In this document: positions 18,709-27,899 of the stretch, piece by piece | How the letters are laid out: each line of letters starts with the position of its first letter | Numbering within the stretch: the stretch's first letter is position 1 | Translations under genes and position numbers: made by a program | NCBI RefSeq assembly: GCF_937958975.1 | Contig: NZ_CALGRE010000023.1 | Span: 29,992 to 93,991, forward strand | Direction of reading: 5' to 3' | DNA from: an uncultured Eubacterium sp. | GTDB taxonomy: Bacteria; Bacillota; Clostridia; Lachnospirales; Lachnospiraceae | Length of the DNA stretch: 64,000 bases | Notes under the pieces: model-generated | Told to the model about the DNA's origin: nothing | What the model saw: only the letters and a program-made list of their open reading frames with translations | Databases searched by the model: none

Positions 18709-19314
18709 TTAGTTTTCTTTCTCAATATACTTTACAAAAACCTTTTCCAACAGCAAACTGTTTAAAAACATTGCTCCAACAGGTACAAAAGCAACAGAAA
18801 ATCGAATATCCCAAAACAGCATCGCAGATATTCCAAATATAATTATAATAATAAAAGTAGTCGGCAAATGCGCAAAAAACATAATGGCCGCATTTTTCAT
18901 TGTAACTTTCCATGTATTCTCAAATCTTGCAGTCAAGGCAAAAGTCCATATTGCCCATGTCATTATCATTCCCCAAAATCCAATAAATATAAATTGCATC
19001 CCTGCAAATTCCGGTACTTCTCTTATATTATTATGTAATATAACCACATCTCCAATAGATATAAGTGTTAAAATTACAAATATAACAGATGGAACAACTG
19101 TATTTCTAAAATTTTCTCTAAAACAATGAAAAAATCCTTTATAGCAATACCCTCTATTCCCTCTTATATTTTTTAAAACTGTATCATATAATGCCGTTGT
19201 CGCTGCCCCCGCCGTAAATAACGGAAGGCTGCATACAAACCAAAGAATGCTTACAGCAGCCACGTCAAAAATTTTATTCACAACTCTAAAAAAAGCGCTA
19301 TCCATTTTAAACAT
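18709..19314 (-). CDS. YesL/DUF624 family membrane protein
   Basis: 201 residues with about five hydrophobic helices. The opening, FFRVVNKIFDVAAVSILWFVCSLPLFTAGAATTALYD, and GYCYKGFFHCFRENFR are the DUF624 (YesL) signature. Function is unknown in the family, though relatives often sit beside carbohydrate ABC transporters. Here it lies 14 bases after the CPA2 antiporter, which is not the usual neighbour. Confidence 0.85.
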   Translation of the reverse strand: MFKMDSAFFRVVNKIFDVAAVSILWFVCSLPLFTAGAATTALYDTVLKNIRGNRGYCYKGFFHCFRENFRNTVVPSVIFVILTLISIGDVVILHNNIREVPEFAGMQFIFIGFWGMIMTWAIWTFALTARFENTWKVTMKNAAIMFFAHLPTTFIIIIIFGISAMLFWDIRFSVAFVPVGAMFLNSLLLEKVFVKYIEKEN

Positions 19315-19328
19315 AAACTTTCCCGCCT

Positions 19329-20531
19329 TTATTGTTTTATCTCACCGATTTTTACTAGCATAATCTTTGTAAATATTGGACCTACCAATTCATAAATAAT
19401 CGTACCACAGACCACTACAGCCGTAATTTCACTTGCATACTCCGGAACCACTGTTCCACACATCATAGCAAGTCCAATAGCGACACCTGCCTGCGGTATC
19501 AAACCGATACCAAGATACTTCTGAACATTTTTATCAGCATGAGAAATCCTGCCGCCAAGATAAGCCCCTGCCATTTTTCCTATTACACGAACAATAATAT
19601 AAACAACACCGATAAGACCTACCTTAGGTAAAATAGAGATATCCATTCCTGCCCCTGTGACAAAGAAAAACAACATAAAAATAGGAGGGGTCATTCTATC
19701 CATCTGTTCAAATACCGGTTCCCAATTGTGAGAAATATTTACCACAGTAATACTGAGTGCCATACAGGCAAGAAGTGGCGAAAAACTCAATACTTCAATA
19801 TGAGAAACAGCAACGCATAAAGAAACCATTGCTATTGTGATTGCCAGTCTGTTTCCGCGACCGGTATAAAACTTAATTAATATAGTAAATATTACTCCAA
19901 GCAAAATTCCAAATGCCAGCGAACCAAAAATCTCTTTTATCGGTTCAATAAAAGTTGCTGCTGAAATTTGCCCTGTAAGGGACCTTGCCAACGCCACGCA
20001 AATACCATATGACATCAACGCTGTAGCATCATCAATCGCAACAACCGGTATCAATGTTCTGGTCACAATTCCCTTAGCCTTATATTGCCTTGCCACTAAA
20101 ATCGTTGCCGCCGGGTCTGTTGCCGCCGCAATGGCCCCCATAATCAATGCCAACTGTATATTCCCAGTGACAATATAAATACCGAGAGCAACAAATACAA
20201 CTGCTCCTACAGATTCACAACATGCAATTACGACAGGTGAACTTCCCAGTTTTTTTATATATTTAAATTCAAACTCAGTACCGATAGAAAACGCGATAAA
20301 GCCTGTCGCCAAATCCTTAATTACATCAAATTTAGAAACCATTTCCTCTGCCACATTTTCTCCAAAAAGTGTTTCCATCTGATGTGTTCCAAGCACAAGC
20401 CCTACAATCAGTCCCATTATAATATATCCTGTAACATTTGGTAATTTAAACTGTTTAACAATTTTTCCCGCAATCAGACACAAAAAAAGTCCAACAGTTA
20501 AATATATCAGTAGTAAATATTTGGATTCCAT
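19329..20531 (-). CDS. CPA2-family cation:proton antiporter
   Basis: 400 residues, about 12 membrane helices, with family motifs LPNVTGYIIMGLIVG and the central IMGAIAAATDPAATI. No C-terminal TrkA-N/KTN nucleotide-binding domain is present, so regulation must come from elsewhere. The preceding gene, ending 2 bases upstream, encodes a PII-like protein that could supply it. Ion specificity (Na+ or K+) cannot be read from sequence. Confidence 0.88.
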   Translation of the reverse strand: MESKYLLLIYLTVGLFLCLIAGKIVKQFKLPNVTGYIIMGLIVGLVLGTHQMETLFGENVAEEMVSKFDVIKDLATGFIAFSIGTEFEFKYIKKLGSSPVVIACCESVGAVVFVALGIYIVTGNIQLALIMGAIAAATDPAATILVARQYKAKGIVTRTLIPVVAIDDATALMSYGICVALARSLTGQISAATFIEPIKEIFGSLAFGILLGVIFTILIKFYTGRGNRLAITIAMVSLCVAVSHIEVLSFSPLLACMALSITVVNISHNWEPVFEQMDRMTPPIFMLFFFVTGAGMDISILPKVGLIGVVYIIVRVIGKMAGAYLGGRISHADKNVQKYLGIGLIPQAGVAIGLAMMCGTVVPEYASEITAVVVCGTIIYELVGPIFTKIMLVKIGEIKQ

Positions 20532-20533
20532 TT

Positions 20534-20878
20534 TTATTCTCCAAGTCCCTCTGCAAAATCAATTGGAGTTGTAAACATAATAGCTGTACCGGGCTTGCTG
20601 ATATCACCGACTACGTCATTAATTACTCTCTTTGCACTCTCTAACTGTTCATCCTCAAGTATAAACATAAGAATTTTACAACTCTCATTATATTCAAAAT
20701 TTTTCGCTCTTCTGAGAACCCCACCTATAATAATCGAATCGTCTGACCACGCTCTAAGACCATTGGTCATGCTCTTCGCGTCAACAATCGTTCCATGATG
20801 AATACCAATATTTTTTAATTCCTCATTCAATTCACTGATTAACTCGGTCTTTTTTAAAATCATCGTCAGCTGCTTCAT
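20534..20878 (-). CDS. PII-like regulatory protein paired with the antiporter
   Basis: A 114-residue ferredoxin-like protein from the ATG at 20878, chosen because GGAGG sits 5 bases upstream inside a longer frame. The beta-alpha-beta pattern (KQLTMILKKTELISELNEELKN, CKILMFILEDEQLESAKRVI, KPGTAIMFTTPIDFAEG) resembles PII/CutA-like trimeric sensors, but the classical PII T-loop and signatures are absent. It lies 2 bases before the antiporter start, so it is a probable ligand-sensing partner of the transporter (inference). Confidence 0.6.
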   Translation of the reverse strand: MKQLTMILKKTELISELNEELKNIGIHHGTIVDAKSMTNGLRAWSDDSIIIGGVLRRAKNFEYNESCKILMFILEDEQLESAKRVINDVVGDISKPGTAIMFTTPIDFAEGLGE

Positions 20879-20909
20879 CCAAACCTCCAATCATTACCCT
20901 ATTGATTCT

Positions 20910-22091
20910 TTATTTCATCTTTTTAATCGTCTCCACAGCCTTCTCTAACTGTAAATCTTTCTTTTCATCCTCTCCGGCTTCAATAACCACATCCGGTGTA
21001 ATTCCTTTACCATGAATGTTCACACCCTTTGGTGTATAATACTTCTCCACTGTCAATTTGACTGCTGAACCATCACTGAGCGGAAGAATACTTTGAACAA
21101 TTCCTTTACCAAAAGACTGTGTTCCGACAATCTTTCCGGCACCAAAATCCTGAATTGCTCCGGCAAAAATCTCTGAAGCACTGGCACTGTTCTCATTTTG
21201 TAACACGACTATTGGTATATTAACGCTTTTTGCATCCGAAGTCTGCTCAACTTTCTTGCCATCCTTATCCATTGTGTAAACAAGTGTACCCTCCGGAAGT
21301 AACTCGTCAAGTATATTACATACAACATCATAAAGACCGCCCGGGTTATCCCTTACGTCAAAGATAACCGATTTCATTCCTTGCTTTTTTAAATCAGCCA
21401 ATGCCACAGAAAATTGTTTGTCGGTCACCTGTTCAAACTGCGTTATCTGTATGTAACCAATCCCGGCTTTTTTATCCAGCATTTTATACTCAACAGTTGG
21501 GACATTTACCTCATCCCTTGTAACTTCCACATCCATATACTTCTTTTCTGAAGCACGGTATATGTTAATCTTAACTTTTGTATGTTTTTCACCTTTCATT
21601 TTCGCTACAACATTGTTAAGGTCCTCTCCGGTAACTTCTTTATCTTCCACCTTATAAATAATGTCTCCATCCTTCATTCCGGCTTTCATTGCAGGAGAAT
21701 TATCAAAAACATTAATTGCTGTAATTACACCGGTTTTAGCATCCTGAGAAACAAGGCAGCCGATACCGCAATAAGTTCCGGAAGTTTCCTCCATCAAAGC
21801 TGCATATTCTTCCTTGGTATAATATACCGAATAAGGGTCTTCCAAACCAGAGAGTAACCCTTTATATATTCCCTGCTCCAATTTGTCTTTATCAGTTTCG
21901 TCTAAATACTTTGCCTCAATTAATTTCTCTAAAAAATCAATTTTATTTGACACTTTATCACTAACCGGCGTTCCAACATTTATTTTCTCTTTTGAAAAAT
22001 AAAGCCCAATACCAATACTTGCAACCAAAACAAGCATTGCCAGCATTCCAAGCAGAAAGCCTGGTACAAATCTAGTCTTATTTTTCTTCAT
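20910..22091 (-). CDS. S41 C-terminal processing peptidase, membrane anchored
   Basis: 393 residues: an N-terminal membrane anchor (FLLGMLAMLVLVASIGIGLY), a PDZ domain at about 95-185 (GIGCLVSQDAKTG, MKDGDIIYKVEDKEV) and a tail-specific protease domain with catalytic Ser in NENSASASEIFAGA and Lys in GTQSFGKGIVQS. It follows the M23 peptidase and ftsEX on the same strand. That conserved cluster suggests it acts on the cell wall hydrolase machinery outside the membrane. Confidence 0.93.
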   Translation of the reverse strand: MKKNKTRFVPGFLLGMLAMLVLVASIGIGLYFSKEKINVGTPVSDKVSNKIDFLEKLIEAKYLDETDKDKLEQGIYKGLLSGLEDPYSVYYTKEEYAALMEETSGTYCGIGCLVSQDAKTGVITAINVFDNSPAMKAGMKDGDIIYKVEDKEVTGEDLNNVVAKMKGEKHTKVKINIYRASEKKYMDVEVTRDEVNVPTVEYKMLDKKAGIGYIQITQFEQVTDKQFSVALADLKKQGMKSVIFDVRDNPGGLYDVVCNILDELLPEGTLVYTMDKDGKKVEQTSDAKSVNIPIVVLQNENSASASEIFAGAIQDFGAGKIVGTQSFGKGIVQSILPLSDGSAVKLTVEKYYTPKGVNIHGKGITPDVVIEAGEDEKKDLQLEKAVETIKKMK

Positions 22092-22174
22092 ATCTCTTTC
22101 TTTTCTTCTTTCTTTATTTTTTCAATTCATCCTCATATATATGTAATCTAAGTGATAATTAAACTATAACTTTA

Positions 22175-23422
22175 TTACTTTAAATGATTATACGGATTGT
22201 CATAAGCACCATTTACTCTGACCGTAAAGTGCAGATGATTTCCTGTAGAAGAACCCGTTGTTCCCACAAGACCTATCGTCTGTCCGGCACTTACCTGAGT
22301 ACCTGCGCCTACCAATAATGCAGACATATGCATATAAATAGTATATACTCCATTTCCGTGATTAATTCCAATCCAGTTACCGGCTGTTGGATTTGGCTCG
22401 GACCACTCTACAGTTCCGGAACCTGCTGCCACGACCGGCGTTCCGGACGGTGCCGGTATATCTATTCCATTATGAAATGAACTGGAGCCTGAAAACGGAT
22501 CGCTTCTGTAACCATAACCTGATGACACAGATGTATATCCCGGACAAGGCCATATAAAACTACCATTTCCGGAATGGGAACCGCCTCCGGTATTTCCCTG
22601 ATTTCCGCTTGGTTTATTGTTTGCTGCCTGCTGTGCCTGCGCAGCTTTTTGTGCCGCTGCTCTCTGTTCCGCTGCCCTTTTTGCCGCCGCAATACTTTCC
22701 TGTTCTGCGGATGCAATTCTTCTCTCCTGCGCATTAATTGCATCATCAAGCGCTGCCGCATTTGCCTCGTTATCCGCTAACAGCGACTTATAAGAAGCCA
22801 ATTCCTGTTTCTTTGACTCTGACAATTGCTCCAACTCTGCCTTATCACTCTTTTGCTGTTTCTGCATTGCCACAAGATTTTTCTCTTCTGTCTCTAAAGT
22901 TTTTTTCGCATCAGCAATCTCCTGTCTCGTGTCTTTTAGCTTTTGAAGCATCTTCCTATCGTATTGTGACAACTCTGTAATATATTCAGCTTTATTTAAA
23001 AATTCCGTAATACTACCCGAATTTAAAATTAAATCCAACATCTGAGTGTCACCGTTTTCATACATATATTGTATTCTCAATTTCATATCACTATACTGAA
23101 CCGTAACACTTTCCTGCGCCGTCTTAAGTTTTTTATTTGTTTTACTAATCTTATCTTTTGTCTTATCCAGATTCTGCTCTGTCTCATAAATATCTGTAGC
23201 CAGTCTTGTCAGCTGCTTGTCCACATTGCTTATGTATGCCTCAGCATCAGATTTAGAATTTTCAAGCTTTCTTTTCTCTGCTGCTGCTTCATCTTTCTGT
23301 GCATTCAAATCAGACAACTTGTCCCTTTCACTCTTTACATCTGCAAATGACGTTGCACATGTCATAGTGACGCCAAGCATAACCGCCAATCCCAGACTAA
23401 ATATTCTCGATAATCTTCTCAT
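22175..23422 (-). CDS. EnvC-like murein hydrolase activator/M23 peptidase
   Basis: Signal peptide at the start (LGLAVMLGVTMTCATSFA), a long coiled coil at about 28-270 (EQNLDKTKDKISKTNKK, AEQRAAAQKAAQAQQAAN), a Gly/Ser linker and a LytM/M23 domain with FHNGIDIPAPSGTP, NHGNGVYTIYMHMS and NHLHF. The zinc ligands of an active LytM peptidase (H, D, H-x-H) are all present, so it may cut peptidoglycan itself rather than only activate another hydrolase. It sits 13 bases after ftsX, whose extracellular loop binds such coiled coils in other bacteria. Confidence 0.93.
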   Translation of the reverse strand: MRRLSRIFSLGLAVMLGVTMTCATSFADVKSERDKLSDLNAQKDEAAAEKRKLENSKSDAEAYISNVDKQLTRLATDIYETEQNLDKTKDKISKTNKKLKTAQESVTVQYSDMKLRIQYMYENGDTQMLDLILNSGSITEFLNKAEYITELSQYDRKMLQKLKDTRQEIADAKKTLETEEKNLVAMQKQQKSDKAELEQLSESKKQELASYKSLLADNEANAAALDDAINAQERRIASAEQESIAAAKRAAEQRAAAQKAAQAQQAANNKPSGNQGNTGGGSHSGNGSFIWPCPGYTSVSSGYGYRSDPFSGSSSFHNGIDIPAPSGTPVVAAGSGTVEWSEPNPTAGNWIGINHGNGVYTIYMHMSALLVGAGTQVSAGQTIGLVGTTGSSTGNHLHFTVRVNGAYDNPYNHLK

Positions 23423-23435
23423 AATACTTCCTCTT

Positions 23436-24344
23436 TTATACTTTCAAATGTTTTCTAAGTGATAGCACCGAACCAATCAATCCGATACCTGCTCCAATCC
23501 CCAGTCCCATTGGAACCAATATTACAAAAATGTCACGCGCCGAAGCGAATGATATGGCACTCGCCATAACCCCAAACTTCGATATAACAAACCCAATCAG
23601 TCTATTATATATTACTCTTATCAGGATAAGTGGTAATGCAGAACCAATCAATCCAATAATTATACCTTCAATAATAAACGGCGCTCTTACAAACGCATTG
23701 GTTGAACCAATTAACTTCATAATTTTTATTTCATGCTGTCTTACAGAAATTCCTATCATAACCGTATTGCTTATTAAGAAAATACCGACGCCTAATAAAA
23801 TAATAATCAGAGCCACGGAAACATAACCTAAAACCTTACCCACAGTAGTGAGAGTTTCCTTTGCCTGTTCCGAATGTTTTACTTTTCTGACACCCTCTAA
23901 ACTTTCCATTTTTTTAACAAACGCATCCTGGTCATCTATATTTTTCAAAAATACTGTATAAGATGCCGAATTTGCCAATGGATTATCCTTATCAAAACCA
24001 GATGCCAAGTCCGGATCGTCCTCAAAATAACTGTCTTTAAATCCCTCCCAGGCTTTTTCCGCTGATGTATATTCGTATTTTTCCACTCGATTGTCTGACT
24101 TTATCTGTTCTCCTATGGCATCCACCTGTTGCTGCTGAATCCCTTTATCAAAGAAAACAGTAACTCCAAGATTTTGCTCTACCTGTTTTTCCATAAAATT
24201 AACATTAATAATAATAGTAAATATAATTCCAATCAGAAAAATACATGCAGCAATCGTTCCAATAGATGCCAGAGAAAACAGTTTATTTCTTTTTATATTT
24301 ACCAGCCCCTGATTCAGGCAATATCTCGCTGTTCTTGTATTCAT
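23436..24344 (-). CDS. ftsX: Cell-division permease-like protein FtsX
   Basis: 302 residues, four membrane helices with a large extracellular domain after the first (residues about 50-165) and an FtsX/MacB-like C-terminal part (NTVMIGISVRQHEIKIMKLIGSTNAFVRAPF). The start ATG directly abuts the ftsE stop. FtsEX transmits ATP hydrolysis to periplasmic or wall hydrolases; the M23 protein downstream is the evident client. Confidence 0.95.
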   Translation of the reverse strand: MNTRTARYCLNQGLVNIKRNKLFSLASIGTIAACIFLIGIIFTIIINVNFMEKQVEQNLGVTVFFDKGIQQQQVDAIGEQIKSDNRVEKYEYTSAEKAWEGFKDSYFEDDPDLASGFDKDNPLANSASYTVFLKNIDDQDAFVKKMESLEGVRKVKHSEQAKETLTTVGKVLGYVSVALIIILLGVGIFLISNTVMIGISVRQHEIKIMKLIGSTNAFVRAPFIIEGIIIGLIGSALPLILIRVIYNRLIGFVISKFGVMASAISFASARDIFVILVPMGLGIGAGIGLIGSVLSLRKHLKV

Positions 24345-25022
24345 CTATTCCACCACCTTGCTATCACTTACCTTGACACCTTTTTTCATCGTAATTACCC
24401 GTTTCTGCATCTTATCCACAATCTCCATATTATGCGTAACTACGATAACGGTGGTTCCCTGCTTGTTAACTTTATCTAATAATTTCATAATTTCCCAAGA
24501 ATTTTCCGGGTCCAAATTTCCGGTTGGCTCATCTGCCAAAAGAATTTCCGGCTGATTTACAAGCGCTCTTGCCAATGCCACTCTCTGCTGCTCTCCACCG
24601 GATAATTCATTAGGATTGGAACGGTATTTCTCTGACAATCCAACCAGAGACAAAACCCTCGCCACATTCTTCTTTATCTCTCTCGGTGCTACACCGATAA
24701 CACGCTGTGCAAACGCTATATTGGAATACACATCTCTATCCTGTAAAAGTCTAAAATCCTGAAATACTACTCCTATTTTTCTACGATACTTTGCCACGCT
24801 TCTCGACTTAAGTTTCGACAGATTGGTATCGTTCACTGTTATATTTCCGTCAGTTGGATTTAATTCCTTTAAAAGTAACTTGATAAATGTTGATTTGCCC
24901 GAGCCGCTTGCTCCCACAACAAAAACAAATTCACCCTCATCTATTTCAAGGTTCAAATTATTAAGTGCCGGTGCTCCATTGCCATAGGATTTACTTACAC
25001 CTTCAATTTTAATCATTTGCAT
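24345..25022 (-). CDS. ftsE: Cell-division ATP-binding protein FtsE
   Basis: 225-residue ABC ATPase with Walker A GASGSGKSTFIK, signature LSGGEQQRVALARA and Walker B ILLADEPTGNLDP. The start ATG is 5 bases after AAGGAG (rendered on the plus strand as CTCCTT). It is first in the ftsE-ftsX-M23-S41 gene order. Confidence 0.96.
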   Translation of the reverse strand: MQMIKIEGVSKSYGNGAPALNNLNLEIDEGEFVFVVGASGSGKSTFIKLLLKELNPTDGNITVNDTNLSKLKSRSVAKYRRKIGVVFQDFRLLQDRDVYSNIAFAQRVIGVAPREIKKNVARVLSLVGLSEKYRSNPNELSGGEQQRVALARALVNQPEILLADEPTGNLDPENSWEIMKLLDKVNKQGTTVIVVTHNMEIVDKMQKRVITMKKGVKVSDSKVVE

Positions 25023-25080
25023 TCTCCTTAATCCCTATCGTTTATCTCTGTTATCTACCTCTGCTCATTTATAACGTATT

Positions 25081-25119
25081 AAAAGTGAAAAGCAATCTCA
25101 TCCTTGCTTTTCACTTTTA
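25081..25119 (-). terminator. Terminator after the CdaR-type regulator
   Basis: AAAAGTGAAAAGCAA and its complement form a 14-15 bp stem with a short loop, flanked by T/A runs that could serve either strand. It separates the regulator gene from ftsE. A further small stem (TAGCTCTAT/AGAGCTA) lies at 25144-25163. Confidence 0.75.
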
Positions 25120-25170
25120 CCGTATGTGCCAATTAGGCAACATAGCTCTATGTAATAGAGCTATAATATT

Positions 25171-26259
25171 TTAAAAATCTGCATTACCCATATACTTCAT
25201 ATATTTAACAACCATTAATGCAATCTTAAATGTTATGGCATCCTCAAACACTCTAAGGTCTAAACCGGTACTCTTTTGAAGCTTGTCCAATCTATAAACT
25301 AATGTATTTCTATGAATATATAACTGTCTGGATGTTTCAGAAACATTCAGACTATTTTCAAAGAACTTATTAATTGTAGACAACGTCTCCTCATCGAACT
25401 CGTCCGGTGATTTTCCTTCAAAAATTTCTTTAATAAACATCTTGCACAGTGGAATCGGCAACTGATATATCAACCTGCCAATTCCAAGATTGTTATACGC
25501 TACAACATTTTTTGTACTAAAGAAAATTTTTCCCACGTCAAGTGCCATTCTCGCTTCTTTATAAGAACGTGATACTTCTTTAATTTCCTTCACAATCGTT
25601 CCATATGCAACATTTGCTTTTACCATAGCCTCAGTGTTCAACATGTCTACGATTGTATTGGCAATGCGTTCCACCTCCTCATATCCCTGTTTCTCATCTA
25701 AATCTTTTACAAGAATAATACTTTTTTCATCTACTGCTGTTATAAAGTCTTTTTTATGACCTGCAAACAATGTTCTCACTGTTTCAAGTGCAACACTGTC
25801 TTTCTCATTCTTTGTCTCAATAATACATACACATCTTCTTGCATCGACATCAATGTGCAATTTTTTTGCTCTATTATAAATATCAACAAGGAGGAGATTA
25901 TCTAAAAGAAGGTTTTTGACAAAATTGTCTTTGTCAAATCTCTCTTTATATGCAACCAACAAATTTTGTATCTGAAAGGCTGCCATCTTGCCAACCATAA
26001 ATACGTCATCGCTCGTTCCCTGTGCAATTAATATCAGTTCTAACTGATTCTCATCATATACCTTAAAAAACTGATATTCCTGAACAGACTGGCTATCTGC
26101 CGGTGAAGCAACAAATGACATAATTGCATGTCCAAACTGCTCTCCCGCCTGGGATGTTCCTGCAATCACTTTTCCATCTGTATCTGCAACATATAAGTCT
26201 ACTCTTGATATGCTTTTTATTCCCTCTATTGTATTTTGTAAAATTTGATTTGAAATCAT
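25171..26259 (-). CDS. CdaR/PucR-family transcriptional regulator
   Basis: 362 residues. The N-terminal sensory domain (ISRVDLYVADTDGKVIAGT) resembles the sugar-diacid recognition domain of CdaR. The C-terminal PucR-type HTH is clear: LNVSETSRQLYIHRNTLVYRLDKL. No transport or catabolic genes for diacids are nearby, so the ligand is unknown. A GGAG site precedes the ATG. Confidence 0.85.
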   Translation of the reverse strand: MISNQILQNTIEGIKSISRVDLYVADTDGKVIAGTSQAGEQFGHAIMSFVASPADSQSVQEYQFFKVYDENQLELILIAQGTSDDVFMVGKMAAFQIQNLLVAYKERFDKDNFVKNLLLDNLLLVDIYNRAKKLHIDVDARRCVCIIETKNEKDSVALETVRTLFAGHKKDFITAVDEKSIILVKDLDEKQGYEEVERIANTIVDMLNTEAMVKANVAYGTIVKEIKEVSRSYKEARMALDVGKIFFSTKNVVAYNNLGIGRLIYQLPIPLCKMFIKEIFEGKSPDEFDEETLSTINKFFENSLNVSETSRQLYIHRNTLVYRLDKLQKSTGLDLRVFEDAITFKIALMVVKYMKYMGNADF

Positions 26260-26394
26260 AAAAACTCTCCTTGTGTTATTGCCTTTTCAAAACAATTATT
26301 CAAGTTATATTTTAACCTAGTTCTTATCAAAAAACAAGAGTAACCATGGGATAATACTTTAAAATTTCGTGAACATTTTGTATCAAAAAACTGT

Positions 26395-26540
26395 AACTGA
26401 CGGCTTTCTTGGCTCTTCTCCATTTTGCGAAAGCCGTGCCTAGTTCGATTCCGCTTCGCTTCATCTCAACTAACGGCTTTCTTGGCTCTTTTCCATTTTA
26501 CGAAAGCCGTGCCTAGTTCGATTCCGCTTCGCTTCATCTC
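26395..26540. repeat. Two tandem 73-bp repeat units with internal hairpins
   Basis: Units start at 26395 and 26468 and differ at only three positions that I can see. Each holds ACGGCTTTC and GAAAGCCGT, a 9-bp stem, followed by a shared tail ending in CTTCGCTTCATCTC. The same CGAAAGCCGTGC is complementary to GCACGGCTTTCG at 26625-26636, beyond the long terminator, so the whole 26.4-26.64 kb block can fold as one compound structure. The minus strand has a short frame through it but the structure looks non-coding. It resembles a dispersed REP-like element. Confidence 0.7.
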
Positions 26541-26560
26541 ACTAGAGGGCGGCGCCCTAT

Positions 26561-26624
26561 AAATAAAATCAAAAAGAGACCGACTCTTGTGTAAACACAA
26601 GTCGGCCTCTTTTTGATTTTATTT
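26561..26624. terminator. Very long near-perfect palindromic terminator
   Basis: AAATAAAATCAAAAAGAG on the left pairs with its exact complement on the right, and the arms continue through CCGACTTGTGTTTACAC-type sequence to the centre, giving about 28 bp with few mismatches. AGGGC/GCCCT (26546-26558) lies beside it. It falls 18 bases after the ABC ATPase stop on the minus strand, so it is that gene's terminator, and its symmetry lets it work on both strands. Confidence 0.85.
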
Positions 26625-26641
26625 GCACGGCTTTCGCCTAA

Positions 26642-27760
26642 CTAATTTGTAATCACTTCTTCTGTGTCTTTGTCAAAGATGTGTAATTTTGTAAGATCCA
26701 TTGCCATTCTTACTTCATCACCCGGTCTGGCTGTTGTACGAGAGTTTACTCTTGCTGTACAATCAAAGCCTTCAACATCAAAGTACAAATAAACTTCTGC
26801 ACCAAGTAATTCGTAAATTCTGATTGTTGTTGTGAACGCACTATCCGGTGACATTTCGATAAAACTTTCTTCATCATGAATATCTTCCGGTCTAATACCC
26901 ATAACAACTGTTTTTCCAATATATCCGCCTTCTTCAAGCTTCTTAGCCTGCTCTGCCGGAACTGTGATATATGTTCTAGCCTGACCAATATGTAACTTAA
27001 TCTCATTGCCGTCTTTTTCAACCTCAGCATCGATGAAGTTCATCTGTGGTGAACCCATAAATCCTGCTACAAATAAGTTAACCGGCTTATCATATAAATT
27101 CTTAGGTGAATCAACCTGCTGAACAATACCATCTTTCATAACTACAATTCTTGTACCAAGTGTCATAGCCTCTGTCTGGTCATGTGTAACGTAGATGATT
27201 GTAGCGCCTAATCTCTTATGAATCTTAGCAATCTCGACACGCATCTGTACTCTCAACTTAGCATCTAAGTTTGAAAGAGGCTCATCCATAAGGAATACCT
27301 TAGGATTACGAACAATTGCACGTCCCATGGCAACTCTCTGTCTCTGACCACCTGATAAAGCCTTTGGCTTTCTGTCAAGTAACTGCTCAAGGTCAAGAAT
27401 CTTAGCTGCATCCTTAACTAATCTTTCCTGTTCAGCCTTTGGTACTTTTCTTAATTTAAGACCAAATGCCATGTTATCATATACTGTCATATGTGGATAC
27501 AAAGCGTAGTTCTGGAATACCATTGCTATATCTCTATCTTTTGGCTCCACATCGTTTACTAACTTATCTCCAATGTATAACTCTCCTGATGAAATTTCTT
27601 CAAGACCAGCAATCATACGAAGTGTTGTAGATTTTCCACAACCTGATGGTCCTACGAAAATAATAAATTCCTTGTCTTTGATTTCAAGGTTAAAATCTTT
27701 TACTGCATTAAATCCGTTAGGATATACCTTGCAGATGTTCTTTAATGATAAACTTGCCAT
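26642..27760 (-). CDS. MsmX/UgpC-type sugar ABC transporter ATPase
   Basis: 372 residues from the ATG at 27760 (MASLSLKNICKVYPNG), with AGGAGG about 10 bases upstream; the longer frame to 27859 is not supported. It has Walker A GPSGCGKSTTLRM, signature LSGGQRQRVAMGRAI, Walker B VFLMDEPLSNLDAKLR and a C-terminal TOBE region (VVMGIRPEDIHDEE). It stands alone without permease genes, which fits the shared multi-sugar ATPases of Firmicutes that energise several carbohydrate importers. Confidence 0.93.
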   Translation of the reverse strand: MASLSLKNICKVYPNGFNAVKDFNLEIKDKEFIIFVGPSGCGKSTTLRMIAGLEEISSGELYIGDKLVNDVEPKDRDIAMVFQNYALYPHMTVYDNMAFGLKLRKVPKAEQERLVKDAAKILDLEQLLDRKPKALSGGQRQRVAMGRAIVRNPKVFLMDEPLSNLDAKLRVQMRVEIAKIHKRLGATIIYVTHDQTEAMTLGTRIVVMKDGIVQQVDSPKNLYDKPVNLFVAGFMGSPQMNFIDAEVEKDGNEIKLHIGQARTYITVPAEQAKKLEEGGYIGKTVVMGIRPEDIHDEESFIEMSPDSAFTTTIRIYELLGAEVYLYFDVEGFDCTARVNSRTTARPGDEVRMAMDLTKLHIFDKDTEEVITN

Positions 27761-27899
27761 ATACTTCTTTCCTCCTAATAGAAATAGTTTTTTCTCTACC
27801 TCTTGTATGAAAATATAATAAATCACAATGACATAAATTACTATATTGTAAATATACAAAATAATAAAAAATCTTTGTTAAATTTGCATAGGGCATATG

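Noticed and set aside
26395..26540. Repeat pair as a CRISPR array
   Set aside because: Only two 73-bp units that touch each other, with no spacers and no cas genes.
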